From Candidatus Uhrbacteria bacterium (GTDB taxonomy: Bacteria > Patescibacteriota > Patescibacteriia > 2-12-FULL-60-25): DNA of 22,406 nucleotides. Numbering within the stretch: position 1 is the stretch's first letter; each line of letters begins with the position of its first letter. The position numbers and the translations under genes were made by a program. The stretch covers positions 1,605-24,010 of the forward strand of contig JAHFIK010000010.1 in NCBI GenBank assembly GCA_023246415.1, in the 5' to 3' direction. Shown one piece after another: positions 7,436 to 16,112 of this stretch. Under the pieces are notes generated by a model. The model saw only the letters and a list, made by a program, of their open reading frames with translations. It had not been told where the DNA came from and ran no database searches.

Positions 7436-10400
7436 CCACCGATGAACGCGCATCTGCATTGAACCGAGAGATCTCCGCTCCCGGGTCTTGTCATGATCCC
7501 GAGGTTCAACCGTTCTTGGAGGTAACATCGGCCCTCTCGCGCGAGGCCGAAGCCCCCAGCGCCCCCCTTGATCCGGGCGTTGCGGCCACCCAGCGCGCCA
7601 CACTTATGTCACGTGCCAACGAGCTCAAAGCCGAGGCGACTGCGCCAGCCGCCGCACCAGCGGAAGCGAAAAAGACGATCCCTTCAAGACCGCTGAAAAA
7701 TCCGCTCAAGATCAAGGATCCCGACCGGGAGCCGATCCAGCGAAAATTACAGCGTCTCTGGTCTGCCTGGAGACGGACACTCGTCCCGGCGGCCGTGTTT
7801 GCGTTGATCCTGCTTATGCTGGTTGGGCCATTCATGCCCTATCTCCAGAATTCAAAGAATCCGAATTCCATCACCGCAACCCTCTCCGAACTGATCATTC
7901 CGGCTGCAAATGCCGCCGATGCGTTTACCTTTACCGCAGACACGAAAGACACGGCTGGTGTCAGCCCTTCTTCCACGTTTACGGTCCAGACAAAGGTGGA
8001 TGTGAGCGCTGATGATATTAAAACCCATCTCGTCCTGGCCAAAGCCGTCCTCGGAGATGCAAGCTCAACAACCGTTGGCTTTACTGTTGAAAAAACAGGG
8101 GACCATACGTTTAAAATTACTCCGGACGGATCACTTGAAGCCGGAAGCGTGTATCAGGCAAAAATCAAAACAACTCTTCGTGACGATTCCGGTGATCGGA
8201 CCGGACGAACCTTCACTTGGGCGCTTCAGACAAAGGACCTGTTCCGCGTCCTTTCGACGGTTCCGGGCCAAAATTCGAACAACGTTCCCGTCAACACGGG
8301 GATTGAATTCAGCATGAGCATGAAGGGATGGACGGATGCGACCTCTTCGTTCTCCATCACTCCGGCGGCGGTGGGTCGATTCGAAACCCATGGACGAACA
8401 CTCGCATTCGTTCCAGAGCAACCCCTTCAATATGGGACGCTCTACACCGTCACCATGAAGTCGAGCTGGGGCGTCGCGGGGAGCGATCTCACGCTTGGAA
8501 AAGACATTAAGCTCCAATTTGAAACACAGCGACAATCACTAACCGCAGATTCAAAGCCGCTCTCAACAATCTATCCCATCGATAATCATGAGAGTATTGT
8601 TCCGGGAAAGCCGGCCGCAATCTATGTCTACACCAGTGGGGACGTCGCGACCTCAACCGTCACGGGCTTCCGACTGACCGCAGATGAGGCAAAGACCTAT
8701 CTCGAAGAAGAGATGCGTATTCCATCATTTGCGAACTGCACGATCCAGTCCGGCATGCTCCAGCAGAAATACGCAAAAAACCAAGCATTTGAATTTTCCG
8801 CCACCCCGTATGGCACAAAAGAAGTCTGGTCTTATGCGCCAAAAAAGATCGATCTCCCGACCGATCTCCCGGAAGGTAAGTATCTCGTTCGTTTGACTTC
8901 AAAAGACAATCTCTTGAGCTGGCTCTATCTTGAATCAACGTCCGTGGCCGTGTATCTCATGAGTGCGAACGATCGAACACTCATCTGGGCCGTTGATGCG
9001 ATTGGAAACAGCCCGATTCAAAACATTCCAGTCACGGTCGGGAGTGAAAAACAGGCAACCGACGCGCAAGGCCTGGCGTACGTCAAAACCCCGGAGGTGA
9101 TTACATCCACAACCACACATGACGGCGTCGTCCTTCAAGTTGGAGAAGGATCGCATTCGGCATACGTCTCGTTCGCGCCGGATGCGGCAAATATCTACGG
9201 CCAGTGGTATCAGTACCGGCCCATGGGAGATGACAACATCGCTGCATTCCTTCACACCGACCGTCCGCTCTACCATCTCGCTGACGAAGCGAAGCTGTCC
9301 GGAATCATTCAGGAGCGAAAGGGGAGTGGACCGCCAACCGGATCCGTGACGATTGAGTTGCGAAAGACGGATTACTACGATTATTTCTGGAGAGGTCCGA
9401 AGTCAAAAACCTATAAGCAAGTGACGGTCACACCAGACGCTCAAGGATTCTTCACCGCCTCGATCGATTGGTCGAATCTGGCCCCAGACTCCTACCAGCT
9501 CGTCCTCGTCCACGATGGGACCGATCTGTATTCCGATTACATCGACGTTCGTGACTTTGAAAAACCGGCGTACACGATCGGTTCCACGACAGACAAGTCC
9601 GACTACTTCAACGGTGAAAAAATTTCGTACGCGGTCAATGCCTCCTTTTTCGACGGAACGCCGGTTTCAAATCTTGAAGTTCAAGCTGATTTGAGCGGCC
9701 AAGATCAAAAGAAGCAGAACATCAATCAAGACGGCGAGACGACATTCGAGTATCAAGCAAATGCTCCGCTCTGCACGTCGCTCAATCCAGATGACTACTG
9801 TAACGAGCCCGACGGCCAATCCTTGAGCGCGCATCCAACCCTTGGAGAGCAGGCAGATATCCAAACGAATGACTACATCATGGTCTGGAACTCACGCGTC
9901 TTATTGAACTCAAAAACGACGGATAAGAATGGCACCGCGACCGTTTCCTACACGCTCCAAAAGGTCACCCTGCCGGCATCCCGAAATGAAGACGCGATTC
10001 CCCAGGACAAATGGCCTTCCGCTCCCGGAAAAGCTGTTTCCGGAACGATCTATGAGTACTGGTGGGAAGGAACACCAGCCGGAACTGGATATGACCCGAT
10101 CGAGAAAAAAACCTATCCGATCGTCAACTACATTGAAAAATCCGCCACTGTCGGGACATTTACACTGACGACGGATGCAAACGGAAAAGCGGCAACATCG
10201 TTCCCCATGAAGAAGGATCGATACTACCGCGTGATCGCCTCGGCAAAAGACGATACGGGTTCGATGAGCATCGATCGATCATACGCATCCGACTACTGGG
10301 GAGCGCAGTACCGACCATCTGAGAATTCCGCACAGGCCGTACCACTGGAATTCAAGAATACGGACCCGTCCGTCCAGGACGGGACGAACCCGCCATTCAA

Positions 10401-12783
10401 AATCGGTGATCATGCTTCCTTTGGATTTTTCCGCAAAGCGGATCCAGTCCCGTCACAGCCGCACCCGACGTTCCTTTATGTTCAGGCTATTCAAGGAATC
10501 CTCGATGCCAAGGTGAGCAATCTCTCAACGGATGAATTCACCTTTACGAATGACCATGTTCCGAATATGACCCTGTGGGGGATCGCATTCATTGATGGTG
10601 CATTCCAGGACTTCACGACCTACTGCTATTTCGATACAACCTCTCGAAATGCAACGGTGCAGGTTACGACTGATCAAAAGACGTACGCGCCGGGCGCGAC
10701 CGCAAAAGTGAACGTGGCGGTGACGGATCCTGCCGGAAAACCGCTTTCAAATGCGCGCGTCACCCTCGATATCGTCGATGAAGCGCTCTACGCGGCGACA
10801 TGGAATAGCATTAATAATGATCCAAAAGACGGCCTGTATCGGCCAGTTAGCAATGGAATCATTCTCACACACAAATCGCTCGAACGAGTTGACATGTACG
10901 CTTCTGGTGCCGAGAAAGGTGGGGGCGGGGGAGACGCGAACCAAGTCAGAACAAACTTCAAAGATACCGCTGCCTATACGGTTGTCACAACCGATGCGAA
11001 TGGGAAGGCGAGCGCGTCCATTCAGCTCCCCGACAACATTACGAGTTGGCGCGTCACGGCCGTTGCCGCAACACCAGATCGGTACGCCGGATCGAGCATC
11101 TCCAAGATTCCGGTCACGAAGCCGGTGTTCGTGACAGCCGTCATTCCACCGCGTCTCACTTCATCTGATCAGATGCAGATCAAACTCCGTGCCTTCGGGA
11201 CCGGATTGAAGACCGGAGAAGGCGTTGATTTTACGGTCGACGCACCGAGTGCAGGCATTAAGAACGCCACCGTGCATGCCAACGCATTCGACTCCGCCTA
11301 CCTCCCGGTTCAAAAATTGGCCGCCGGGGACTATCCCATCACCATTCGGGTGAAATCCAGCACCGGACAGGATGCGTTCCTCAGGCACATCACCGTTGTC
11401 GACAACATCTTCACCCGCATGGAGGCTGTCCGGATCGACGCAAAAGAGGGGACGACCCTCGGCGATCTTGGTGGTCTCCCAGAGGTTGATGTCCGATTCC
11501 TCCCGATGACACGCGCTCAGTATCTGAATGACCTGAATCGAATGACCTGGACGAACTCCGAGCGTGTTGAATCCAAAATTGGTTCAACGATCGCGAACGA
11601 CCTTCTCGTAAACTATTTCAGCGATCTCCCCAATCACCAAGCGACGACTACCAAAGAAACGCTCAAGCCGTACCAGCAGATGGACGGTGGAATCGCACTC
11701 GTCCGTTACGGGGGATCAGACCCGGAAGTCACCTCAAAAGTCGCGATGATTGCTCCGGAATATTTTGACCGCGTTGCGATGGCGTCCTATCTCGGCCAGC
11801 TCTTGAGCATGAACGACCAGCCACGAGAAGCGCAGCTCCGTGCCCTTTCCGGACTCGCTGCCCTCGGCGAACCCGTTCTCCTTGAGCTCCAGGCCGCATC
11901 CGCTCAGAAAGATCTCTCCTGGCGCGAAACGTTATCTGTCGCCGGCGGACTCGCCGCGATTGGCGATAGCGAAACCGCGAACAGCCTCCTCAACACGATC
12001 ATTCAGAAAGGCGAAAAACAGGACGACCGCATGATGATCCGCGTCTCAGACAAAGAGGCGGAGAATATCGAGGCGACAGCTGAAACGGCGCGCATCGCAG
12101 AACTGCTCGCCAATCCATCGGCAAGCGCGCTCCGTGCCTGGGTTCGCAATAACTGGAATAAAGATGCGTTTACCCCGCTTGATCGCATCGGATTCTTGAA
12201 GATCGCCGTACCGAATGCGATCGGTCGAGATGTCACAATCGTGTACACCGCCGGCAACGGAAATCAGACCATCAAACTCATGAATGGCTGGCCACAGACC
12301 GTCACCTTCACTGCTGATGAAGCGAAGGCGTTCAAGATCATCTCTACTGATGCACCTGCCGCCATTTCGTTCAATCGACCAACAACGGATCCGATCACCC
12401 CATCAAAAGATCTGACGATCACCCGAACCTACAAGAATGAAAAAGGGGAGGTGACGGATCATTTCAAAGAAGGGGAGCTCGTGACCGTCACACTTCATAT
12501 CACGATCGCCGACACGGCACCGGATGGATGCTACGACATCCACGATCAGCTTCCCGCGGGACTTGGAGCCTTCGGATTCACGCCGGGATGGTACTTCAAT
12601 GATCGTGACAGTAATCCGACCTTCGTCGAATGCAAGAGCAAGACGTATAAGCCAGGAGACGATACCTACACCGCGCGGGTGATTGCGAAGGGGACATACA
12701 CGGCACTCCAAGCCGTGGTCCAACACGAGCAAACGCCGTCCGTTGCGAACCTCACCGAACAGCAGACCATCACGATTGAGTAA
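7432..12783 (+). CDS. alpha-2-macroglobulin-like membrane protein with cytoplasmic N-tail (possible anti-sigma)
   Basis: 1783 residues. Residues 1-115 are hydrophilic, Ala/Pro/Glu-rich and end in basic residues (LQRLWSAWRR). One membrane helix at about 117-137 then sends the rest outside. Two Ig-like (Big_5-type) domains follow at about 155-265 and 270-365. The macroglobulin core shows an MG2-like TDRPLYHLADEAKLSG (609-624), a glycine run (about 1163-1167) before RTNFKDTAAY, and the A2M signature DANGKASASIQLPDNITSW with VTAVAATPDRYAG and PVFVTAVIPPRL. The alpha-helical thioester-type domain spans about 1350-1610. A C-terminal domain has CYDIHDQLPAGL. The usual thioester GCxEQ is replaced by TNSER (1374-1378), so covalent trapping is not expected. 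Family proteins inhibit or sense proteases at the envelope. Coupling to the sigma gene suggests the N-tail controls it; that is inference. Confidence 0.9.
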   Translation: MTTDERASALNREISAPGSCHDPEVQPFLEVTSALSREAEAPSAPLDPGVAATQRATLMSRANELKAEATAPAAAPAEAKKTIPSRPLKNPLKIKDPDREPIQRKLQRLWSAWRRTLVPAAVFALILLMLVGPFMPYLQNSKNPNSITATLSELIIPAANAADAFTFTADTKDTAGVSPSSTFTVQTKVDVSADDIKTHLVLAKAVLGDASSTTVGFTVEKTGDHTFKITPDGSLEAGSVYQAKIKTTLRDDSGDRTGRTFTWALQTKDLFRVLSTVPGQNSNNVPVNTGIEFSMSMKGWTDATSSFSITPAAVGRFETHGRTLAFVPEQPLQYGTLYTVTMKSSWGVAGSDLTLGKDIKLQFETQRQSLTADSKPLSTIYPIDNHESIVPGKPAAIYVYTSGDVATSTVTGFRLTADEAKTYLEEEMRIPSFANCTIQSGMLQQKYAKNQAFEFSATPYGTKEVWSYAPKKIDLPTDLPEGKYLVRLTSKDNLLSWLYLESTSVAVYLMSANDRTLIWAVDAIGNSPIQNIPVTVGSEKQATDAQGLAYVKTPEVITSTTTHDGVVLQVGEGSHSAYVSFAPDAANIYGQWYQYRPMGDDNIAAFLHTDRPLYHLADEAKLSGIIQERKGSGPPTGSVTIELRKTDYYDYFWRGPKSKTYKQVTVTPDAQGFFTASIDWSNLAPDSYQLVLVHDGTDLYSDYIDVRDFEKPAYTIGSTTDKSDYFNGEKISYAVNASFFDGTPVSNLEVQADLSGQDQKKQNINQDGETTFEYQANAPLCTSLNPDDYCNEPDGQSLSAHPTLGEQADIQTNDYIMVWNSRVLLNSKTTDKNGTATVSYTLQKVTLPASRNEDAIPQDKWPSAPGKAVSGTIYEYWWEGTPAGTGYDPIEKKTYPIVNYIEKSATVGTFTLTTDANGKAATSFPMKKDRYYRVIASAKDDTGSMSIDRSYASDYWGAQYRPSENSAQAVPLEFKNTDPSVQDGTNPPFKIGDHASFGFFRKADPVPSQPHPTFLYVQAIQGILDAKVSNLSTDEFTFTNDHVPNMTLWGIAFIDGAFQDFTTYCYFDTTSRNATVQVTTDQKTYAPGATAKVNVAVTDPAGKPLSNARVTLDIVDEALYAATWNSINNDPKDGLYRPVSNGIILTHKSLERVDMYASGAEKGGGGGDANQVRTNFKDTAAYTVVTTDANGKASASIQLPDNITSWRVTAVAATPDRYAGSSISKIPVTKPVFVTAVIPPRLTSSDQMQIKLRAFGTGLKTGEGVDFTVDAPSAGIKNATVHANAFDSAYLPVQKLAAGDYPITIRVKSSTGQDAFLRHITVVDNIFTRMEAVRIDAKEGTTLGDLGGLPEVDVRFLPMTRAQYLNDLNRMTWTNSERVESKIGSTIANDLLVNYFSDLPNHQATTTKETLKPYQQMDGGIALVRYGGSDPEVTSKVAMIAPEYFDRVAMASYLGQLLSMNDQPREAQLRALSGLAALGEPVLLELQAASAQKDLSWRETLSVAGGLAAIGDSETANSLLNTIIQKGEKQDDRMMIRVSDKEAENIEATAETARIAELLANPSASALRAWVRNNWNKDAFTPLDRIGFLKIAVPNAIGRDVTIVYTAGNGNQTIKLMNGWPQTVTFTADEAKAFKIISTDAPAAISFNRPTTDPITPSKDLTITRTYKNEKGEVTDHFKEGELVTVTLHITIADTAPDGCYDIHDQLPAGLGAFGFTPGWYFNDRDSNPTFVECKSKTYKPGDDTYTARVIAKGTYTALQAVVQHEQTPSVANLTEQQTITIE

Positions 12784-12810
12784 TAAAGAGACTCATTCGT
12801 TCTGACACGC

Positions 12811-13788
12811 ATGTCGCGCCGCCACATTGCAATCAGTCTCATCACAACCGCCCTCCTTCTGGGGGCGGTTGTGACCGTCTGGCATGTCGCTCATCCAAAT
12901 ACTCCTGGATCAACAGCGACGCCACAACTGATCGCGGATCCCGCCGCATCCCAACCCGCCCCCTCAGGAGATACGCAAAACGCAAGCCTCTCTGCCATTC
13001 CAACCGTTCCATTTATGAATCCGACTGATCTCAAGACGGCGTTTGAGATCGCCGCTTCCACCACACGCGCATCGATCCCAGCCACTGAACGACCCGTTGC
13101 CGGACTGGTGAACCACCATAACCTCGCCGCACCCCTGCTTGCTCGCTTCGCACGTGATCTCCATACCGTCCTCCCTGAGACGGAAGAGATCGTCATTCTC
13201 TCGCCAGACCACTTCAACAAGGGCCCTGGACTTTCAACGCATGATCACCCGTATGATACGCCGTCCGGAGAAATCGAAATTGCGACGGACGATGTCAGCA
13301 GCCTTGTTCAACGCGGAATCGCTTCCTACAGCCCGGAGCTCTTCAAGAACGAGCACGGGATCGGTGCGGTTGTCCCATTTCTCGCACATGAATTCCCAAA
13401 CGCTCGTATTCTTCCGCTCGCACTTCGGATGAACCGCCCAGATGCCACGTCAAACCTCAAAATCGCGCTCAGAGAGGCATTAGACCGCCCGCACACGTTC
13501 ATCGTCATCTCCGCAGATATGAGCCACTACCTGAGCGGGGATGAAGCTTTTCAGCACGACATCAACACGAAGACATGGATCGAGACCTGCGACGAACAAC
13601 ATCTCTGGAATGCCACCGATCAAAACCTCGACAGCGGGCGCAGCGTGTCGACACTCTGTGCGGCACTGCATGCGGATCACAAAACGCCGACGTTTCACCT
13701 GACGGCGCATGACCTCTCGACGAACTATGGCGGGGATCCGAAATCAACGACATCCTATTTGACGGGGTTTTGGACAATCAAGAAATAG
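12811..13788 (+). CDS. membrane-anchored or exported Memo-family (AmmeMemoRadiSam B) protein
   Basis: 325 residues. The N-terminus has a basic start and one hydrophobic segment at about 6-27, then a low-complexity Pro/Ala/Thr linker to about 75. The rest is a Memo-like domain. The human MEMO1 metal-site residues H49, H81 and C244 appear to correspond to H102 (VNHHN), H134 (SPDHF) and C283 (STLCAAL). H239 in SADMSHY also matches a family motif, and H182 lies in NEHGIGAVVPFL. Memo proteins are related to extradiol dioxygenases, and the biochemical role of bacterial ones is unsettled. A membrane or signal segment is unusual, since the family is normally cytoplasmic. The gene starts 27 bases after the A2M-like gene with no terminator between, so it is probably in the sigma-A2M operon. 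Confidence 0.85.
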   Translation: MSRRHIAISLITTALLLGAVVTVWHVAHPNTPGSTATPQLIADPAASQPAPSGDTQNASLSAIPTVPFMNPTDLKTAFEIAASTTRASIPATERPVAGLVNHHNLAAPLLARFARDLHTVLPETEEIVILSPDHFNKGPGLSTHDHPYDTPSGEIEIATDDVSSLVQRGIASYSPELFKNEHGIGAVVPFLAHEFPNARILPLALRMNRPDATSNLKIALREALDRPHTFIVISADMSHYLSGDEAFQHDINTKTWIETCDEQHLWNATDQNLDSGRSVSTLCAALHADHKTPTFHLTAHDLSTNYGGDPKSTTSYLTGFWTIKK

Positions 13789-13856
13789 GCAGTCGTTAGT
13801 AGGCAGTAGGCAGTAGAAACGCGTTTCTACTGCCTACTGCCTACTAACGACTGCCT
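13787..13856. repeat. 70-bp perfect palindrome built of heptamers
   Basis: Arms 13787-13821 and 13822-13856 are exact reverse complements with no spacer. Each 35-base arm divides into five 7-base words: aggcagt, cgttagt, aggcagt, aggcagt, agaaacg. The first two bases belong to the Memo gene stop codon. No T-run follows, so it is not a classical terminator, although it lies between convergent genes. Confidence 0.9.
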
Positions 13857-13872
13857 CATCTTCTTACATGCA

Positions 13873-13898
13873 AAAGCCACAGGAACTCCTGTGGCTTT
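13873..13898. terminator. bidirectional terminator between convergent genes
   Basis: aaagccacagg (13873-13883) pairs perfectly with cctgtggcttt (13888-13898) around AACT. On the minus strand the stem ends in TTTT, suiting the acidic-protein gene that stops at 13917. On the plus strand the tail is CTTTGTTGTTTC. Confidence 0.75.
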
Positions 13899-13916
13899 GT
13901 TGTTTCAATGTTTTCC

Positions 13917-14207
13917 CTATTCTTCCTCAGCGACCATGGCGAAATCAAGCGGGGATTCTTCACTCTTCAGGAGGCGTTCCATTTCTTCGAGCTCTGTTAA
14001 TCCATCACGATCAAGGTCATCTGAATGGATTTCCTCCCCATCTTCATCGGTTCGCGGGACTTCCGTCGGTGTAACCACCTCTTCATCCTCTTCACCAGAA
14101 TCTCCAAAGGATTCGAGAATTTCTTTATCGAGGCTATTGAGGCCCTGTGGGTCCCAATCTTCTTCGAGATCTTGAGCTTCTGCAGAAATACGGAGCGCGG
14201 TAGCCAT
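13917..14207 (-). CDS. small acidic protein with an EF-hand/TSP3-like calcium motif
   Basis: 96 residues, very rich in Glu and Asp and with no signal peptide or membrane helix, so cytoplasmic. Near residues 64-75 it has DLDRDGLTELEE, which matches a DxDxDG...E calcium-binding loop (acids at loop positions 1, 3, 5 and 12) and resembles thrombospondin type 3 repeats (DxDxDGLxDxxE). The rest (EEDWDPQGLNSLDKEILESFGDSGEEDEE) looks helical or disordered. No family is recognised. The gene stands alone on the minus strand between the Memo gene and rmuC. It ends at a good hairpin terminator, which supports it being a real gene. Its upstream region is shared, divergently, with rmuC. It could instead be a low-complexity ORF, but the stop-to-terminator fit argues against that. 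Confidence 0.65.
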   Translation of the reverse strand: MATALRISAEAQDLEEDWDPQGLNSLDKEILESFGDSGEEDEEVVTPTEVPRTDEDGEEIHSDDLDRDGLTELEEMERLLKSEESPLDFAMVAEEE

Positions 14208-14361
14208 AGAAAATGAATGTGTGACGCTTGGTTTTTGTATGGGCGTGAAGATAAAGCGCGGGCAAAAACTTGTGAAGAGGGGGTCAGTGGATAAGTCAAG
14301 ATGGTGGACGAACCAGACGCCCTACAAAAATCGTTGCGTCCGTGTCACGCTAGCCACCGCT

Positions 14362-15417
14362 ATGACGGCAGGTATCGTGACCCTCTTGATCATCGGGATC
14401 GCCCTGGTTGGCGCGATCATTTGGCTTGGCCTGCGGCTGAAGTCGCTCACCGGGGCAACGACGCTTCAAACCGGACAGGACACCCAATCTCTTGTACTCC
14501 TTCAGCAGCAAATTAACCAGCTCTCAAAAACACTTGAGGATCGCATGGTCGATACGCATCAGGCCGTCCGACAGAATTTTGCTGCCACGTCATCCATTGT
14601 CCGTGACGTTACGGAAAAGCTCATGCACGTCGAGGAAGCGGCGCGACAGGTGCTAGATGTGACAGTCCAGCTTCAGCAGCTTCAAGACATTCTTAAAAAT
14701 CCGAAACAGCGCGGCATTTTGGGCGAATATTATCTCGAAACGCTTCTCAAAAATGTCCTCCCGCCAGGAAGTTTCCAGATGCAGTACGCCTTCAAAGACG
14801 GAAACATTGTCGATGCGGTCGTTTTCGTGAAGGACCGCATCGTTCCGATCGACTCCAAATTCAGCCTTGATAATTACAACCGTCTCGCAGATGAACAAGC
14901 TCCGGCAGAGCGCGAACGCCTCGAAAAAATCTTTATCAACGACTTGAAGCTCCGCATTCAAGAAACGGCGAAATATGTCCGGCCGGAGGAGGGGACAATG
15001 GATTTTGCATTCATGTTCATCCCACATGAAGCCATCTATTACGATCTGCTCGTCAATCGCATCGGCATCGCCACGCAAACCGAAGACATGGAGAACCTCA
15101 TCCAGCGAGCCGCAGGGAAATATCATGTCATCATCGTGTCGCCGACCTCCTTCCTGGCGTACCTCCAAACCGTTCTCCAGGGGCTTCGCGGGATGGCGAT
15201 TGAGGAGCGTGCAAAAGAAATCCGAAAGCGCATCGCCGACCTTGGACGGCATCTGACAACCTACGAAGAACGGTTTGCCGGCGTCGGACGCGCGCTTGGA
15301 ACCGCCACCAACCAGTACGATCTCGCATCAAAAGAATTTGCGAAGATTGAAAAAGACGTCCTCCGAATCGCGAGCGAGGATCCAGATGCCCTTCCGGTCG
15401 GAGAGGACGCCGCGTAA
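14362..15417 (+). CDS. rmuC: DNA recombination protein RmuC
   Basis: From ATG 14362 the protein has 351 residues: a membrane helix at 2-24 (AGIVTLLIIGIALVGAIIWLG), a coiled-coil (about 40-105, QQQINQLSKTLEDRM...), then the RmuC nuclease-like domain with RGILGEYYLETLLKNVLPPGS, VDAVVFVKDRIVPIDSKF, FAFMFIPHEAIYYDLL and VIIVSPTSFLAYLQTV, all typical. The Glu of GE and the Asp/Lys of IDSK are the expected nuclease-like residues. RmuC limits inversions at short inverted repeats in E. coli, which is apt in a region full of long palindromes. The frame stays open back to GTG 14221, but that adds 47 mostly basic residues before the helix with no SD, so 14362 is preferred. It has no SD either. Confidence 0.92.
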   Translation: MTAGIVTLLIIGIALVGAIIWLGLRLKSLTGATTLQTGQDTQSLVLLQQQINQLSKTLEDRMVDTHQAVRQNFAATSSIVRDVTEKLMHVEEAARQVLDVTVQLQQLQDILKNPKQRGILGEYYLETLLKNVLPPGSFQMQYAFKDGNIVDAVVFVKDRIVPIDSKFSLDNYNRLADEQAPAERERLEKIFINDLKLRIQETAKYVRPEEGTMDFAFMFIPHEAIYYDLLVNRIGIATQTEDMENLIQRAAGKYHVIIVSPTSFLAYLQTVLQGLRGMAIEERAKEIRKRIADLGRHLTTYEERFAGVGRALGTATNQYDLASKEFAKIEKDVLRIASEDPDALPVGEDAA

Positions 15418-15436
15418 AGGCAGCCGCTCGATCAAA

Positions 15437-15445
15437 TGGTACACT
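15437..15445 (+). promoter_or_regulatory. extended -10 promoter of the SanA-like gene, leaderless
   Basis: TGG-TACACT (hexamer 15440-15445) is followed by just 7 bases before the ATG at 15453, so the predicted first transcribed base is the A of the start codon. No SD or good -35 is seen. Confidence 0.5.
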
Positions 15446-15452
15446 CCACTGC

Positions 15453-16109
15453 ATGAGCGAACTTCCACTTGGTCTCATGACGCCTGCGACAAAACGGCTC
15501 CCCATTGGGTGGATCTGTTTTTTTGCGTCCGCGCTCTGCGGCGGACTCGTGGTCGTCATCGCCGTCGTTCAGTTGCTCTACATTCCGAAAATCATTCGAA
15601 CCCCTTCCCGAATCCACGATGAACCGGTCGCGATTGTCCTTGGCGCGTCCGTGAATCGCGATGGGACGCCTTCAGACGCGCTCCGCGACCGGATCCTCAC
15701 CGGGGTCGACCTCTACAAGCAACAGCGCGTGTATGCGCTCCTCCTCTCTGGCGATAACGGAAAATTTCACACGGACGAAGTTGATGTCATGAAAAAAACG
15801 GCCATGGCCGCAGGCGTCCCGGAAAAAGACATCTACATCGATGGGGAAGGGTATCGAACCTTCGAGTCATGCAAACGCGCCATCGAGAAATTTCGGGTGA
15901 CGCAGGCGGTTGTTGTGACGCAACGATTTCACCTTGGTCGCGCACTCTTTCTCTGCAATGAACTTGGAATTGATGCCGTCGGGGTCACTGCAGACCGGGA
16001 AACATATGTGAACAGCCGCTGGTTCTGGATTCGCGATCTGTTCGCCAGCGCGAAGGCATTCTGGGACATCTACGTGCATCGGCCGAAGTCACCCGTAGCG
16101 TCTTCGTAA
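15453..16109 (+). CDS. SanA/YdcF-type (DUF218) membrane protein
   Basis: 218 residues. A membrane helix at about 19-43 (WICFFASALCGGLVVVIAVVQLL) is followed by a DUF218 domain: VAIVLGASVNRDGTPSDALRDRI (about 59-81), ALLLSGDNGKFHTDEVDVMKKTA, the middle segment IYIDGEGYRTFESCKRA and VVVTQRFHLGRALFLC, then WIRDLFASAKAFWDIYV. This order and these motifs match E. coli SanA (vancomycin high-temperature exclusion protein), including the AREALA/WDV-like C-terminus. SanA-type proteins affect envelope barrier function and the molecular reaction is not settled. The gene lies 35 bases after rmuC but has its own extended -10 very close to the ATG. It ends facing a convergent gene across a hairpin element. 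Confidence 0.88.
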   Translation: MSELPLGLMTPATKRLPIGWICFFASALCGGLVVVIAVVQLLYIPKIIRTPSRIHDEPVAIVLGASVNRDGTPSDALRDRILTGVDLYKQQRVYALLLSGDNGKFHTDEVDVMKKTAMAAGVPEKDIYIDGEGYRTFESCKRAIEKFRVTQAVVVTQRFHLGRALFLCNELGIDAVGVTADRETYVNSRWFWIRDLFASAKAFWDIYVHRPKSPVASS

Positions 16110-16112
16110 CTC

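Noticed and set aside
14221..14361. Longer rmuC start at GTG 14221
   Set aside because: It would place 47 basic, unconserved-looking residues before the membrane helix. RmuC proteins begin at the helix, and no SD supports the longer form.
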